From contig OZ024862.1 in assembly GCA_964017155.1 (NCBI GenBank), positions 2,273,070-2,337,069 on the forward strand: a stretch of DNA of 64,000 bases, given 5' to 3'. The notes beneath the pieces are model-generated. The model was not told the DNA's origin. It made no database searches and saw only the letters and a program-made list of their open reading frames with translations. A program made the translations under genes and the position numbers. This document shows positions 25,335 to 38,399 of this stretch, piece after piece. Numbering within the stretch: position 1 is the first letter of the stretch; each line of letters begins with the position of its first letter. The stretch comes from Oasisia sp. SBJ-2009. Its lineage: Eukaryota; Annelida; Polychaeta; Sabellida; Siboglinidae.

Positions 25335-26990
25335 CTAGGGTGGTCGGACCAAATTTTTCTTTCGAAACAAAAAATAAACAAACACTGTTCCCTGATAGTA
25401 GTTACTATAAGAAGTATAACGGTAGTTGTTTCATGTATTTATGTGAAATATTAAGCAAACTACAGATGCTTAAAGTTACAAATTTCATGACATTTTCTGA
25501 CGGTTTGCTAATTATCATTATGTGTAATTTTGCTTATAAATATAAACCACACAATTTTTTGTCTTCTATTTTCCCCTGGTCATAATCACTAATTGAAGTA
25601 TAACTGTGCTTGTTTCGTGTATGTAGATGAAATATTAAGGAAACTGCAATTTTATGAAATTTAAAAAAAAAAAAATTCCGCCAATTTTCTGACAGATTTA
25701 ATCTTGCCAATAAATCTCTAGAATTGCTTTCATTTTTTTCTTCTGATAATAGTAGTTAATTAAAATGCAATGGTGCTGCCTTCAATTACATAGATTAAAT
25801 ATTAATGAAACTGCAATTTTATTTTAAAATTGTTTTATTTTTTTCTGAAAATTCTCCTATTTTATTTTATACCTAAATCACAAGAAAATATTTTTATTAT
25901 ACTGATTTTTGTGTAAGCTATGATAAAGGGCAATACATACCTATTTTAAATTAATATATATATATATATATATAAAGTATCATAATTTTTCAACAATAGG
26001 AAGTACTAATTACATATATTCTCAAAACTAAATAATAATTCATGTAAAACTGTCATCAAAGAATACCCTAGTAACAACATACAAAAGTCACGTATAATAT
26101 AATTTTATAAACATTAATGATAAATTATCAATTTTAATATAAAAAAAGTTATATTTAATGTAGCCTAACCAACACACAAAAGTATGAATAGTATGCTAAA
26201 AAAGGGAAATAATACAATAAACAAACTAATGTAAATTACCTACATTAAACATGGCACTAATTAATTAGTTTACACAGTTACATGTGCAAGCATAAGACAC
26301 TTGCTAACTATTTATAATAGTATTAATCAAAGACACCCGCTATCGATCATGTCGATATCAGACTGCTTTGCATACCACGCGCGCACGGAGAACAAGGGAA
26401 AATGGCGATGTCTTTTGAGACAGGGGCTCCATAAACGGACTTTGTGGCAAGATGCGCTATCAATTAGCAAGCCATCACTGTAATCATATTATCGTCCACA
26501 CAATTCTTTACACTTCTGCGTATGAAGCAAGTTGAAGCAACCAAAATAAATATTCACAAAACATCGTTAAACATAGGCCATTTTAACTGACTAATTACTA
26601 CAACTTTTTATCGACGGATTATCATGATATTTGTACGATCACGTTCATTTATCTTTCTTCTTTAATTACAACTTTTCAAAATGGCCGTACTCGTTACCAT
26701 AATCTCGCAACAAAAATTTGAAGATGAGGCCTGTCAGCGTCATCCAATATGGCCGCAGACGTAAACAATGAAAACCGAAATACGACACCGAGAGGGAAAA
26801 AATCATTAACACCTTTTAAACACCGTCAAAAAATCAGTTATCGGCGCAGAATCATAGACTAACATTATAACAACCAGAAAAATTATACAAGAACTGGTAT
26901 GTTGCGTGATAATAAATTACGGTGACTAAACACGAACCCCTGTCTCCCCATGTTGTCAGAAGGGGCGGCAAATCGGTCTGACCTCCCTAG
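25335..26990. mobile_element. 1.66 kb element, copy 1, with imperfect terminal inverted repeats
   Basis: The ends read CTAGGGTGGTCGGACC (25335 inward) and, on the other strand, CTAGGGAGGTCAGACC (26990 inward), matching 14 of 16. The body is 70-90% similar by eye to 27035-29440 throughout. No transposase frame is present, so it is probably non-autonomous. Target duplications are not clear. Confidence 0.6.
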
Positions 26991-27034
26991 CAGAGCCATA
27001 GTTTATGCCTAGTTATACTTCCGTGTACTTACAG

Positions 27035-29440
27035 CAGGGTGGTAGGACCAAATTTTTCTTCAGATTTTTTTAATGTTCCGTGATAGTAGTCACTATGAGA
27101 CGTAAAATGGTAGTTGTTTCATGTATTTAAGTGAAATATTAAACAAACTACATATGTTTAAAGTTACAAATTTCATGACATTTTCTTACGAGTTAGGGCT
27201 TACGCCACGGTTTGCTAATTTTGCTTTTAAACCACACACATAATTTTTTTTCCCTGGTGACCATAATCACTAACTGAAGTGCAATTGTGCTTGTTTCATG
27301 TACAGTAGAACCTGTCTTGTAGGGACACCTGTCCCACCAAGCAAAAGTGTCCCTACATTGCAGGTGTCCCCTCATCGGAGGGACAGGAATTTGCGGCATT
27401 TTTTCCCAAACATGCAATCTTTATTTACATCCACATTACAACATACATAAATCACTTTTATGCCCACAATTATAATACCCATACAAATGAAGTTTAATAA
27501 TATATCATTTAATATTACAGTAGAACCCCTCATTTAAGACAGTTTGGATTAATTCATAATAATTAATGTCCATAATAGCATGTATGCTTTTGAAAACAAA
27601 GTAAGTATTAAAATGCACAAAATACAAATTAGAAAAGAATAAAATGAGACGACACATTAACAACATTTTCATTTATTTTGTGTGTGTCATGTTTCATTAT
27701 AAGTTTCATTTTGAATAGTTTTTACAATATAATAAATTATTATTTTCTGATTGGGAATTCAAATTTGGGCTGAGGGGCTAAAATGTGCTGCCACCTCACG
27801 GGGTCTTGGTAATCACGAAGCGGTCGCCATTTTGTTTATCGTTTCAGCGGCGCAAAACGATCATTTACTTTCTAATCTAACCATGAAAACGACTTCTTAC
27901 AGCCGTCAAACTTCTTGTCTGATAACTTATATACACATGCACACGCTAGGTTACAAAATAAAATAATTTAAATTCATTTAAAGACTATAATTAACAAATC
28001 AAAATTGATTGACTCGACATCACCGGCGCCGGTAACGTGCAGGCCATGGATTACCGTAGCGTAACGTCAATATTTTATCGCGGCGTCACTACATAAATGA
28101 GCTTCAGAAATTTTGGTTTTGGCTGTATATAGATGAAATATTAATGAAACTACAATTTTATGAAATTTCAAATTAAAAACAACTTCGACAATTTTCTGGC
28201 AGATTTGATCTTGCCAATCAATGTTTAGAATTGCTATCAATTTTTCTTCTGATAATAGTAATTACTTAAAATGCAATGCTGCTGCCTTCAAGTACAAAGA
28301 TTAAATCTTACCGAAACTGCAATTTATTTTTAAATTGTTTTATTTTTTCTGAACATTCTCCTATTAATTTGTTTTACCTAAATCACAATTGAGAAGATTA
28401 CCTTTTTCAATTATACTGATTTTGTTGTAAACTATGATGAAGGCCAATACATACCTAATTTTGTTATTCAATTATATATAATATATCATAATGTTTCAAC
28501 AATATTATACAAATTACATATATTCTCAAAACTAAATACTAATTCATGTAAAACTGTCATCAAAGAATACCCCAGTAATGATGTACAAAAGTCATGTTTA
28601 ATATACCTGTATAAACATTAATTATTAACGATAGATTATCATAAATTTTAGCAATGTAATGTAGCCAAACCAACACACAGAAGTATGAATAGAATGCTAA
28701 AAAAAGGAAATTAATACAATAATACCAATAAACAAATTAATATATATTAGCTACATTAAACATGGCAGTAATTAATAATTTTACGCAGTTACATGTGCAA
28801 GCATAAGTACTTGCTAACTATTAATAATAGTATTAATCAAAGACACCCGCTATCAATCACATCGATATCAGAGTGCTTTGTATATCACACTGGGAACAAG
28901 GCAAAATGGCGATGTCTTTTGAGAAAATAAACGGACTTTGTGGCCATTTGTGCTATCAATTAGTAATCCATGAGTGATGACTGTAATCATATTATAGTCC
29001 ACACAATTCTTTACACTTCTGCATATGAATCATGCTGAATCCACCTAAATAAATAGTCACAAAACATCGTTAAACATAGGCCATTTTAACTGTCTAATTA
29101 CTACAACTTTTTATCAACGGATTATCATGATATTTATATGATCACATTCATTTATCTTTCTTCTTTATTTATAACTTTTTAAAATGGCCATATTCATTAA
29201 CATAATCTCGCAAATAACTGTGAAAGATGGGGCCTGTCAGCATGATCCAACATGGCCACAGGCATAAACAATGACAACCAAAATACGACACCAAGAGGGA
29301 AAAAAATCATTAACCGCTCTCAAGCACCACCAAAAATCAGCTATCAGCATAGAATCATGGATTGACATTATAACAACATGAGAAAAATTATAAATGAACA
29401 TGTATGTTGCGTGATAATAAACTACGGCCTCTAAACCAGG
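27035..29440. mobile_element. Copy 2 of the 1.66 kb element, interrupted
   Basis: Starts CAGGGTGGTAGGACCAAATTT and follows copy 1 in order: for example TTTAAAGTTACAAATTTCAT at about 27158, AAAATGGCGATGTCTTTTGA at about 28903 and TAACAACATGAGAAAAATTA near 29370. It is broken by an insertion at about 27303-28127. The copies lie head to tail with only about 45 bp between them. Confidence 0.6.
27303..28127. mobile_element. Insertion with pogo/Tc1-like ends inside copy 2
   Basis: This block is absent from copy 1. It starts TA-CAGTAGAACCTGTC, typical of pogo-type terminal repeats next to a TA target; a second such end (TA-CAGTAGAACCCCTC) begins at 27519. No inverse end (GGTTCTACTG) is seen. The part 27760-27965 also resembles 46090-46250 of the foldback element (CTAACCAT.AAAACGAC..CAGCCG.CAAACTT), so the block is composite. 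Confidence 0.5.
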
Positions 29441-29808
29441 ACAGAAATGCCTCTCCGGACATAACTCCTATCCAAATGAAATGTTCATTTGTAGTAAAAA
29501 AGTAATAAATCAATTACCAATGCATTGCATCCTATTTAGTGTGACATCTTGTGTCTCATCTAGTGAATTTTTAATTAATATTATTTTACTAATTGTGAAT
29601 CATTAAGTACCTGTACATATTATAATTATCCCAGGCCAGATGACAGACGTGGAGTAAGACAAGAACACTCTCTGTACTGTTGTCACTACATCCTCTAACT
29701 TCCTGTTTCATTCCAGTGTTGAATCCAGGGCAGTCTTCATCCTCAGCCTGAAGTGAGGGACCCAGCAAGGCCAGACTCAGACAGGGAAACAACAGAATTG
29801 CACCAAAC
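29441..29808. other. Presumed MDP1 promoter and 5' UTR
   Basis: No coding signal. The segment just upstream of the start codon (29640-29808) is less AT-rich than its surroundings. No TATA box is evident. Confidence 0.3.
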
Positions 29809-32800
29809 ATGGCAAAACCCAAGTTAATTGTTTTTGATCTAGGTAACTATGGTGTATTTGAAGCTTACAAAATGTATTGTTTTAGAGAAAACTAAACAAA
29901 GATAAAGTGAATGATTAAGATTTTACAAATAGTAAATAACTGCAAACACATGCAGCCACATTGTGTTTACACTGTACACTGTATTAGTGTGAAAATATAA
30001 TTTCACCAGTAAAAAAGTATATGGCTAATTGACATTATTTGTGCACTCACAGCAAGCGAAATCCAAATATTAATAATAATGTATACATCAATAAATACAT
30101 TTTATCATCTTGACAACACTACCTAATTAAGCTAATATGATACATAGAATTATGCATGTATGTCATCATCATTTAAAAAATCCAACTAATTAACCTGACA
30201 AGTGAAATGTTCATAAAAACTGATGCAAACAGAAATGTTGGATTGTAAACATTGCAAGCGATTGTTGGGGGAAGGGGAGTTGAACCAACATGAAATGGCA
30301 GATATTACCCTGTTTTTAACTAAGTTGTGAACTTATAAACCCATCTTTACATGTTGATGAAAAACCAATCAGTTTCATGAACATATAGGCCTAATGCATT
30401 CATAAGATAATGATAGAGTAGATCATTGCTTGAGGTTTGTTCTTCAGAATAGATAATTGGTTTCAGACTACACCTTGTGGCCTTTCTGGGTGGACACACA
30501 CGTTACTGCTCCCTTCAAGTTGAATGGGTAACTGCCGTGAAGATTATTATTAACTGTGTGATATTGTTCTGATTACATTGTACTTTTGAATTATGTCACC
30601 GTCATGTTCCCGAACTGTCGGATCAGACGGGAAGTTACAACTTCAATGGCCATGGTCAGATTAATGTTGCAGGAAGGAGATTTCCAGCCAGTTTAAGGCT
30701 GTTGTATAACAGGTTGTGTTAATGTTATTCATGAGCTGATAGATTGGGAACTATGCACAGCTATACCTACTATTTTAATGCACTGTAGTGTATATAATAT
30801 TACTTTAATATACTGTAGTGTACACCTCAGTATTGCCTGATTACATACAACCAGCCAACAACTTAGACATAACCAACCAGCCAAAACCTCAGTTGTATTA
30901 ATTATAGTCTGGTAGTAGTTGTTTGTATTCCCTGGTTATGATTGTTGAGCAGTGTAGAATGGTTGTTACACTTTTTAGGTAATAATATTATCCTGTGGTT
31001 AATACTTGTATAAACACCATGGGATGGAGGAGACAGTGTTCATGTGATGGAAGAAAGTGTTCATGATGATGGAGGATACAGTGTTCATGATGATGGAGGA
31101 GACAGTGTTCATGATGATGGAGGATACAGTGTTCATGATGATGGAGGAGACAGTGTTCATGTGATGGAAGAAAGTGTTCATGATGATGGAGGAGACAGTG
31201 TTCATGATGATGGAGGAGACAGTGGTCAGTTGCTAGAAGCAGTGCTTGAGTGATTGAGAAGAGTGTTCCTATGATGGAGGAGGCGATATTCACACTAGTC
31301 ACTGTCTGTTACTTTTATGTTTACCTTTCTACAGTGACAAGATCATTGACCACCACGGCCAGCACGTGAAGGCGTACCCCCACTCCACCCAGATGCTGCA
31401 GAAGCTGCACTTGGAGGGCTACATTGTGGCCCTGGCCTCCAGGTGTGTCACACTCGTTGGATGTAGTCAAGTGTCCCAACAGCACAGCTTTACGTAGAGT
31501 CACGTCCATGTGTCAGTTAGATAGGTAAAACCCGTTTAGATGGGTAGAAAGACTACTGGATGGTTGGTGGATGGGGTAAAAAATAAGCACAAAAAGGTCT
31601 TTAAAATCATATATTGGGAAGTATGCTTAGAAAATGGGTGTCATATATATGTATATAGTTGACTTCAGGTCATAACACCAATATTAACTGGCTTGTATAT
31701 ATGTGAGTTACCACAACACATTGGACTGGCAAACATTTGTACCTGCATAAAAGCTTGGACAACAGTAGATACAGTGTTGATGTTATTGGGGGTGTTGACA
31801 TTTGTGACACTACAGACTGTGTCGTGACACTACAGACTGTGTCGTGACACTACAGACTGTGTCGTGACACCACAGACTGCGTCTTGACACCACACACCAC
31901 AGACTGCGTCGTGACACCACAGACTGGGTCGTGACGCCACAGACTGGGTCGTGACGCCACAGACTGGGTCGTGACACAACAGACTGTGTCGTGACACAAC
32001 AGACTGTGTCGTGACACTACAGACTGCGTCGTGACACCACAGACTGCATCGTGACACCACAGACTGGGTCGTGACACCACATACTTGGTCGTGACACCAC
32101 AGACTGGGTCGTGACACAACAGACTGTGTCGTGACACTACAGACTCTGTCGTGACACTACAGACTGTCGTGACACTACAGACTGTGTCGTGTCACCACAG
32201 ACTGGGTCGTGACACTACAGACTGTGTCGTGACACCACAGACTGGGTCGTGACACCACATACTGGGTCGTGACACCACAGACTGAGTCCTGACACCACAG
32301 ACTGCGTCGTGACACCACAGACTGGGTCGTGACACCACAGACTGGGTCGTGACACCACAGACTGGGTCGTGACACAACAGACTGTGTCGTGACACTACAG
32401 ACTGTGTCGTGACACCACAGACTGTGTCGTGACACCACAGACTGGGTCGTGACACCACAGACTTTGTCGTGACACCACAGACTGTGTCGTGACACCACAG
32501 ACTGGGTCGTGACACCACAGACTTTGTCGTGACACCACAGACTGTGTCGTGACACCACAGACTGGGTCGTGACACCACAGACTGGGTCGTGACACAACAG
32601 ACTGTGTCGTGACACTACAGACTGTGTCGTGACACTACAGACTGGGTCGTGACACCACAGACTTTGTCGTGACACCACAGACTGGGTCGTGACACCACAT
32701 ACTGGGTCGTGACACCACAGACTGAGTCCTGACACCACAGACTGCGTCGTGACACCACAGACTGGGTCGTGACACCACAGACTGGGTCGTGACACCACAG

Positions 32801-35239
32801 ACTGGGTCGTGACACCACAGACTGGGTCGTGACACCACAGACTGGGTCGTGACACAACAGACTGTGTCGTGACACTACAGACTGTGTCGTGACACCACAG
32901 ACTGGGTCGTGACACCACAGACTTTGTCGTGACACCACAGACTGTGTCGTGACACCACAGACTGGGTCGTGACACCACAGACTTTGTCGTGACACCACAG
33001 ACTGTGTCGTGACACCACGTACTGGGTCGTGACACCACAGACTGTGTCGTGACACCACAGACTGTGTCGTGACACTACATACTGGGTCGTGACACCACAG
33101 ACTGCGTCGTGACACCACAGACTGCGTCGTGACACCACAGACTGGGTCGTGACACCACAGACTGGGTCGTGACACTACAGACTCTGTCGTGACACTACAG
33201 ACTCTGTCGTGACACTACAGACTGGGTCGTGACACTACATACTGGGTCGTGACACTACAGACTGTGTCGTGACACTACAGACTGGGTCGTGACACTACAG
33301 ACTGGGTCGTGACACTACAGACTGTGTCGTGACACTAAAGACGATATTATTGTTCAGACGTCACATTGGTTAGACCTGCTGTGTAGTTCTGATTTGTGTT
33401 ACTGATATGGCAGTATAATTCCCCCCATACTGGTAATTTTGCTGGATTTTTTTCTGCTCCAAAATTCCAGATGTAAGAATAAGTACGTATGATGTTTAGC
33501 ATTTTTGTAATATTTTGCCAACAAAATGGAGGAAACCATGGATGAATTGAGTGGTAAGCAACTCCCTAGAGGGCACCACAGTGAGTGAGTTTAAGGTAGA
33601 AAATACTGTTATTATGACAGCTGTTGTTGCGCAGAGGAACCTTTGTTAGTGTACAACTAATAAACACCAGACTGTGTTTAAATCTTTAGCATGTAGATCT
33701 ATTAATTTATTTTCCTATTTCCCACATTAGTTACCTGTTAGTTTAGTTTCCTGTACTTGCTGCTGTTGAACAGGACGTCATACACGACAGAGGCGAAGGA
33801 TCTGGTGAAACTTTTTGGATGGGACAAATACGTCACATACTCGGAAATATACCCTGGGTCAAAGCTCGCACACTTTGAAAAGTGAGTACACCAGGCTACT
33901 ACACCTCGGGTGGTTTTGTATTTCTGTTTCATTCAGTTTCTACAAGAACTATCAAAAAAAAATTCTTACATGCTTGCAATGTCTTTTATATAAATCTTTG
34001 GAAGCTACAGTACGTTTCTGGGCAACCATTTTGAAATCATATCTAAATAATACCAGGCAGTTGCTATGTTAAATATTTATATTGCTACTGTATTGTACAA
34101 GTTATTTCAAAAGAATATGTCACCTCTTTAATCAGTTTTTCTGACTCGGTCTGTTAGAATATAACACTTAGTTTGAACACTGACCACAAAAGAGAGAACA
34201 AATAACAGCAATGTGTCTGTGAAAAAAAAAAGACAAGTTAGACACAATCACAGTATCATATGTATTCACTATTCATCTTTTGTAACTGATAATCTGTTTA
34301 AAAAATACCATTTATCTGCATATGGTTGACAGATTTCACACACAGAGCAAGATACCATACAGTGAAATGCTCTTCTTTGACGATGAAGAAAGAAACATTA
34401 TTGATCTATCAAAGATAGGTAAGTCGCTTAGACAATTTACAATTTGTATTATAAAATTATTCAGACATGCTAAATTGTCATTTTAATTGTATCTGTAGCT
34501 TCTAATATAGTGAACTGTAGTTGGAGCCTGAAATAATAGAATTTGTTTGTACATTCTCAGATTAACCGACTAAATGGAAGTAGCATAACAGCACAACATT
34601 TAAATACGTTTCTTGCATGACACATATTAATAATAATATATTTTATTTTATATTGTTCCATGTCGACAATTGTTCGTGGTGCTTCACAACATATTAAAAG
34701 TAGAATACATAAAAATACAAAACAATTGATAAAATAAGAAGAATGCTAATATTCAAATGAATAAAACAAAATATGTCATATTATATATATATATATATTA
34801 TATATATATATATATATTATATATACATATATTATATATACATATATATGTATATGACATATTTATATATATATATATATATATATAATTAAGTACAATA
34901 TATGTATATATATATATATGTATGTGTATATATATATATATATAATTAAGTACGCATCCATCATCTCACACAGCTATTGGCTCTGGTTTAGGAGTTGCTC
35001 TCTGAGACCACTTGATGATGGTAAAGTGAACTGAAATTCTACATATTGTTTGTATAAATATGTACATCACATGTCTAAACTATGTGAACTGATGAGACAA
35101 CCTTATTGTGTTGAAGTAAGAGTGCGACTGGTGTTGTCTTCTTTCAGGAGTCACATGCATATTCCTCCATGACGGCGTTACAGAGAAGATCATTCAGCAA
35201 GGATTAGAGACATTTGCTGCCAAAAGCTCAGCCACGTGA
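29809..35239 (+). CDS. MDP1: Magnesium-dependent phosphatase 1 (HAD superfamily)
   Basis: Six exons: 29809-29842, 30467-30527, 31335-31442, 33774-33881, 34333-34418, 35148-35239; 489 nt, 162 aa (human 176). All introns are GT..AG and phases agree. HAD motifs are complete: motif I VFDLDYTLWPFW (nucleophile Asp and Asp+2, split between exons 1 and 2), motif II ALASRTS (exons 3/4), motif III Lys in IYPGSKLAHF, and motif IV FFDDEERNI. The family is a soluble Mg2+-dependent phosphatase proposed to act on protein phosphotyrosine and on glycated or sugar phosphates. AATAAA at 35329-35334 follows 90 nt after the stop. Introns 2 and 3 carry minisatellite arrays. Confidence 0.95.
31034..31230. repeat. 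24-bp minisatellite in MDP1 intron 2
   Basis: About eight copies of GTGTTCATGATGATGGAGGA-(T/G)ACA, with variants that lack one ATG. They end 105 bp before exon 3. Confidence 0.9.
31803..33340. repeat. 20-bp satellite array in MDP1 intron 3
   Basis: About 77 tandem copies of ACTGGGTCGTGACACCACAG and variants (GTG, GCG, CTC or TTT at positions 4-6; CCA, CTA or CAA later). A rare variant, ACTGAGTCCT, occurs at 32281 and 32721, showing a higher-order period near 440 bp. Since 20 bp is not a multiple of 3 but lacks stops on the minus strand, several long minus frames stay open; they are not genes. Confidence 0.95.
34640..34780. repeat. Dispersed repeat with GTGCTTCACAACATAT core
   Basis: Similar to 46500-46640 and, inverted, to 47155-47275: TTGTTCGTGGTGCTTCACAA, then AGAAGAATGCTA. 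It resembles the 3' tail of a SINE or LINE. It lies in MDP1 intron 5 and runs into an AT repeat. Confidence 0.55.
34780..34945. repeat. AT-rich dinucleotide stretch
   Basis: Interrupted (AT)n/(TATG)n runs in MDP1 intron 5. Confidence 0.85.
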
Positions 35240-35328
35240 CCCTGAGGGTGGCAGACCATTGACCACCAAACAACTAGGACTGATTGTAGCACATCAAACA
35301 GTGCCATCATTTTACTGCACCTGTACAT

Positions 35329-35334
35329 AATAAA
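35329..35334 (+). terminator. Poly(A) signal of MDP1
   Basis: AATAAA, 90 nt downstream of the MDP1 stop codon. Confidence 0.65.
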
Positions 35335-35405
35335 CATGGCACATCCAATTGGTTCTTGTTAGTAGTACATTTGTGCCTGACCGTAATAGCCAGTTGCCAA
35401 AAACC

Positions 35406-35407
<2 letters not shown>

Positions 35408-35467
<60 letters not shown>
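35408..35467. repeat. (AT)n microsatellite
   Basis: About 29 uninterrupted AT dinucleotides. Confidence 0.95.
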
Positions 35468-35469
<2 letters not shown>

Positions 35470-35470
<1 letters not shown>

Positions 35471-36870
35471 ACCTGGCAGAACTCTGATGCTGGTTAAATG
35501 ATGCTGCCAGCAAGAAACATTTCATATGCATTCTTCTACAGCCCACATGTAGGTCTTATGTCATAGATGTTTGGGTTCCTGTTTGTTTGGCAACCAAGGT
35601 GCACGCCATTTTTGAAGAAAGCATTAATATTTCTGCATATATACATTGATACATACACAAACTTGACTATAGTTCGATGCATTTCAGAGATGTCACAAAA
35701 CCAGCTGAACTTATTAAATAGAAGCAATGTGTGTGCACACAACATGTAGTGTTTGCATAAGGAACACCAGCAGGGTGTGAACCTGTCACACACAACACTG
35801 AATCGCTATTAACCTAAATTGTCCAAGTGAACAAAATGGTTAGACAAATAACTGACATTGCTTTTCCATTGCAACACAGTATTTTCAATGCAGTCATTCA
35901 CAACTGTATTTTATATTATGACATTTTTTTTTTATAATATCTGACACGAATACACAATTTTTAATAGACGATCTAAAAAGTATGCACAAATTCAGTTTTC
36001 TGGATAACACTGCTAACTTTGTTTTGAACTCTTGTTTTGTGGAAACATATCATCCGTCACCATGGCTGTCAAACACCCTATTTGAACGATTGTTTCTACC
36101 TGAAAAAGTGACAAATTACAAAACCAGTACAGTTGTTTCCCACAAGCAGTTTTTAATGGTGGTTATTACAACAGAACGTGTTGCATTGCCTAACAATATT
36201 CTGATTATTCAGTATTTTCTCTAGTTGATTTTCCTCTGTATGTTTAATGACATCCAAATATGAATAGGGTATGTGTGATTTAAGAACTAATTTTTTTGCC
36301 TTTTTAAAGTCCAATAACTAATTAAAATATCTCCACAAATCTATGAATCTAACTCCTTAATTCTTCTTCACACATCTGCTCAACTAGCTAGGATGTTGAT
36401 TACCATCCTTTTGCAGTTTATAATATTATGTTGCTCCCCTTCCTCTCACAACCTATAATATATATTCATAATTTCATGGGAGACAAGATTAAAGTTTTCA
36501 CCAGGTTCAGGTTAAAACAAATAATAAACATTTGCGAGAATAGTGTGGGGTAAGCCGCATGCAGCTATTTGTATAGTTGCTAGGGTTTTGTAACTCTAAT
36601 ACATTTTACATAGCATAAATGTGACGTGTTTTGCCTTCTTAGGCTTAGCCTAGGGCTAGGCTTAGCTGACAATATTAATTAAAAAAATAAGCAAGACAAA
36701 AATCGTCTATCGCGATAAAACGTACGTACGCGCTTTCCCCAACACCTCTGAAAAATTAGGATTCGGTTTTATAAGTGATTACCTATAACTCTATAATGAA
36801 CAACGAAGGAGCAAATTAACATGTAATAACATAATTAATTCATAGCATGGCGTCTGGTGTATGTAGATGC
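35470..36870. other. Intergenic, nothing recognised
   Basis: AT-rich spacer between MDP1 and the TIR element. Open frames here are short and show no family pattern. Confidence 0.4.
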
Positions 36871-37531
36871 TCTTACGTTTTTCCGGCGTTATAAACGTTC
36901 CGATTGCGGTTCTACGCATGCGCGATATATGTAAAATCATCAATGTGCATGCATTGCAACTAAACGACAAAGCATTTATGGTATGAATACTACGGGTTGT
37001 TCGTTAGGAAGTATAACCTTTCAGCCAAGTTGTTTGTTGCAAATTACCACGAGGCAAACAACTTTGGAGGCATGTTTTGATAGCAAGCGTAAATCATGTG
37101 ACTGTAGTGCGCCATAATCCGTGACAGCTTATAATTGCTACATTTCAGTTCTCAGTTCTCAGGTTATTAACTCCAAACAACCCTATCTTTGGCTAACGCA
37201 GGAGTCACTGAGGATGGTCACTTCCAGTGTGCTTGGCGTCCTCAGTGGTTCTTTTACGTCCCAAATTGAGACGGGACCGACATTAACGTGATTCTCCGAT
37301 TCACGATTTTTTTTCACAGTGATTGATTAAAAAACGTAATATTTTATTGCATTGAACGACATTTTAAGAAACTCTTCACAGTAATCGTCACAGGAGAGTT
37401 AACGAACAGCTCGTGGCATTTATACCGAAAATGTTTTGTTGTTTCGCTGGACATTGAAGATTTTACATTTGTTGCGCATGCGCAGAAACGTCAATCGGAA
37501 CGTTTTTAACGACCGGAAAAATGTGAAAGTG
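36871..37531. mobile_element. 661-bp non-autonomous DNA transposon with about 50-bp TIRs
   Basis: The left end (TTTTTCCGGCGTTATAAACG, then TTCCGATTG and CGCATGCGC) is mirrored at the right end by CGCATGCGCAGAAACG, CAATCGGAACGTTTTTAACG and CCGGAAAAAT. The inverted match runs about 50 bp with few differences. No transposase frame is present. The element is CpG-rich relative to its flanks. Confidence 0.7.
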
Positions 37532-38399
37532 AGGAAACATGAAGCTAATAACTTCCTTTCAAAGCGCATGCGCGAATGAGCGAAGTTTTAAATGCGGAAC
37601 TTCTAAGTTAAATTTACCAACCTACTTGGTTGATGTATTGACGTATTTATAGTTCTTTCAACTGGGATCGTGGGACATTTACCAGGTATATTATATACAC
37701 ACACTATTTATAATTATATTTTAAGCACAGCTGACTGGCATTTAATGTTGTTATGAGAACGCCGAGCGATAATACGGTATCAACACATTGCTTATGCGAG
37801 GTTAAATTGAATCTAAGCCGAACACATGTGCCGTTAACGTATTACATTTTCTAAGCAACACCTATGTGGAACATAAACTGCACAGTTAATTCCACATGTT
37901 TTTGTGTGAGTTTGATATTCATGCATTATTTATAATTTATGGTTAAATGGGTTATTTACACACCCACTCACCGCTGCCACTGCCACTGGATATATGGTCA
38001 TGGTGGAACTTGGAAGGTGACGTGACGTTAATTTTTTTTTTATTTCTCATTTAGATTCCATACGATATAGTTTATCATGCAATTCACAGTGCTTTTTAAA
38101 TTTTGGGGATATTGTTATTATTTCTATATTGTTATTATTTCTAACTTTATTCCATTTTTTCTCAGTAAAAAGTGTTATTGGGATTGCATTCAATTCATTT
38201 CTTATGATTAGGAAGTTGAAACGATAGCTGTGTCACTGGCCAAGCACATACAAGGATGCTACTTATGCCATTTTAAAGAGCTGTAACATTCTATACTAGA
38301 CTGCATAGTCAGTTTTATATACTACCTAGTGCATTTTATGTAATTAATTCAAATGTCATGGGTAGAACTTCAACATTTATTTAACTAAACAGCAGGACT

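Noticed and set aside
29589..29822. 77-codon minus frame starting MGFAMFGAILLFPCLSLALL, signal-peptide-like
   Set aside because: It overlaps the MDP1 start exon on the opposite strand and lacks any partner exon; hydrophobic start is likely chance.
32175..33175. Long minus-strand Cys/Val/Ser frames up to 287 codons
   Set aside because: Produced by the 20-bp satellite, which lacks stops on that strand; several frames are open at once and no start context or conservation is seen.
31034..33340. Regular arrays resembling CRISPR
   Set aside because: The units are directly tandem with no unique spacers, and the DNA is clearly eukaryotic.
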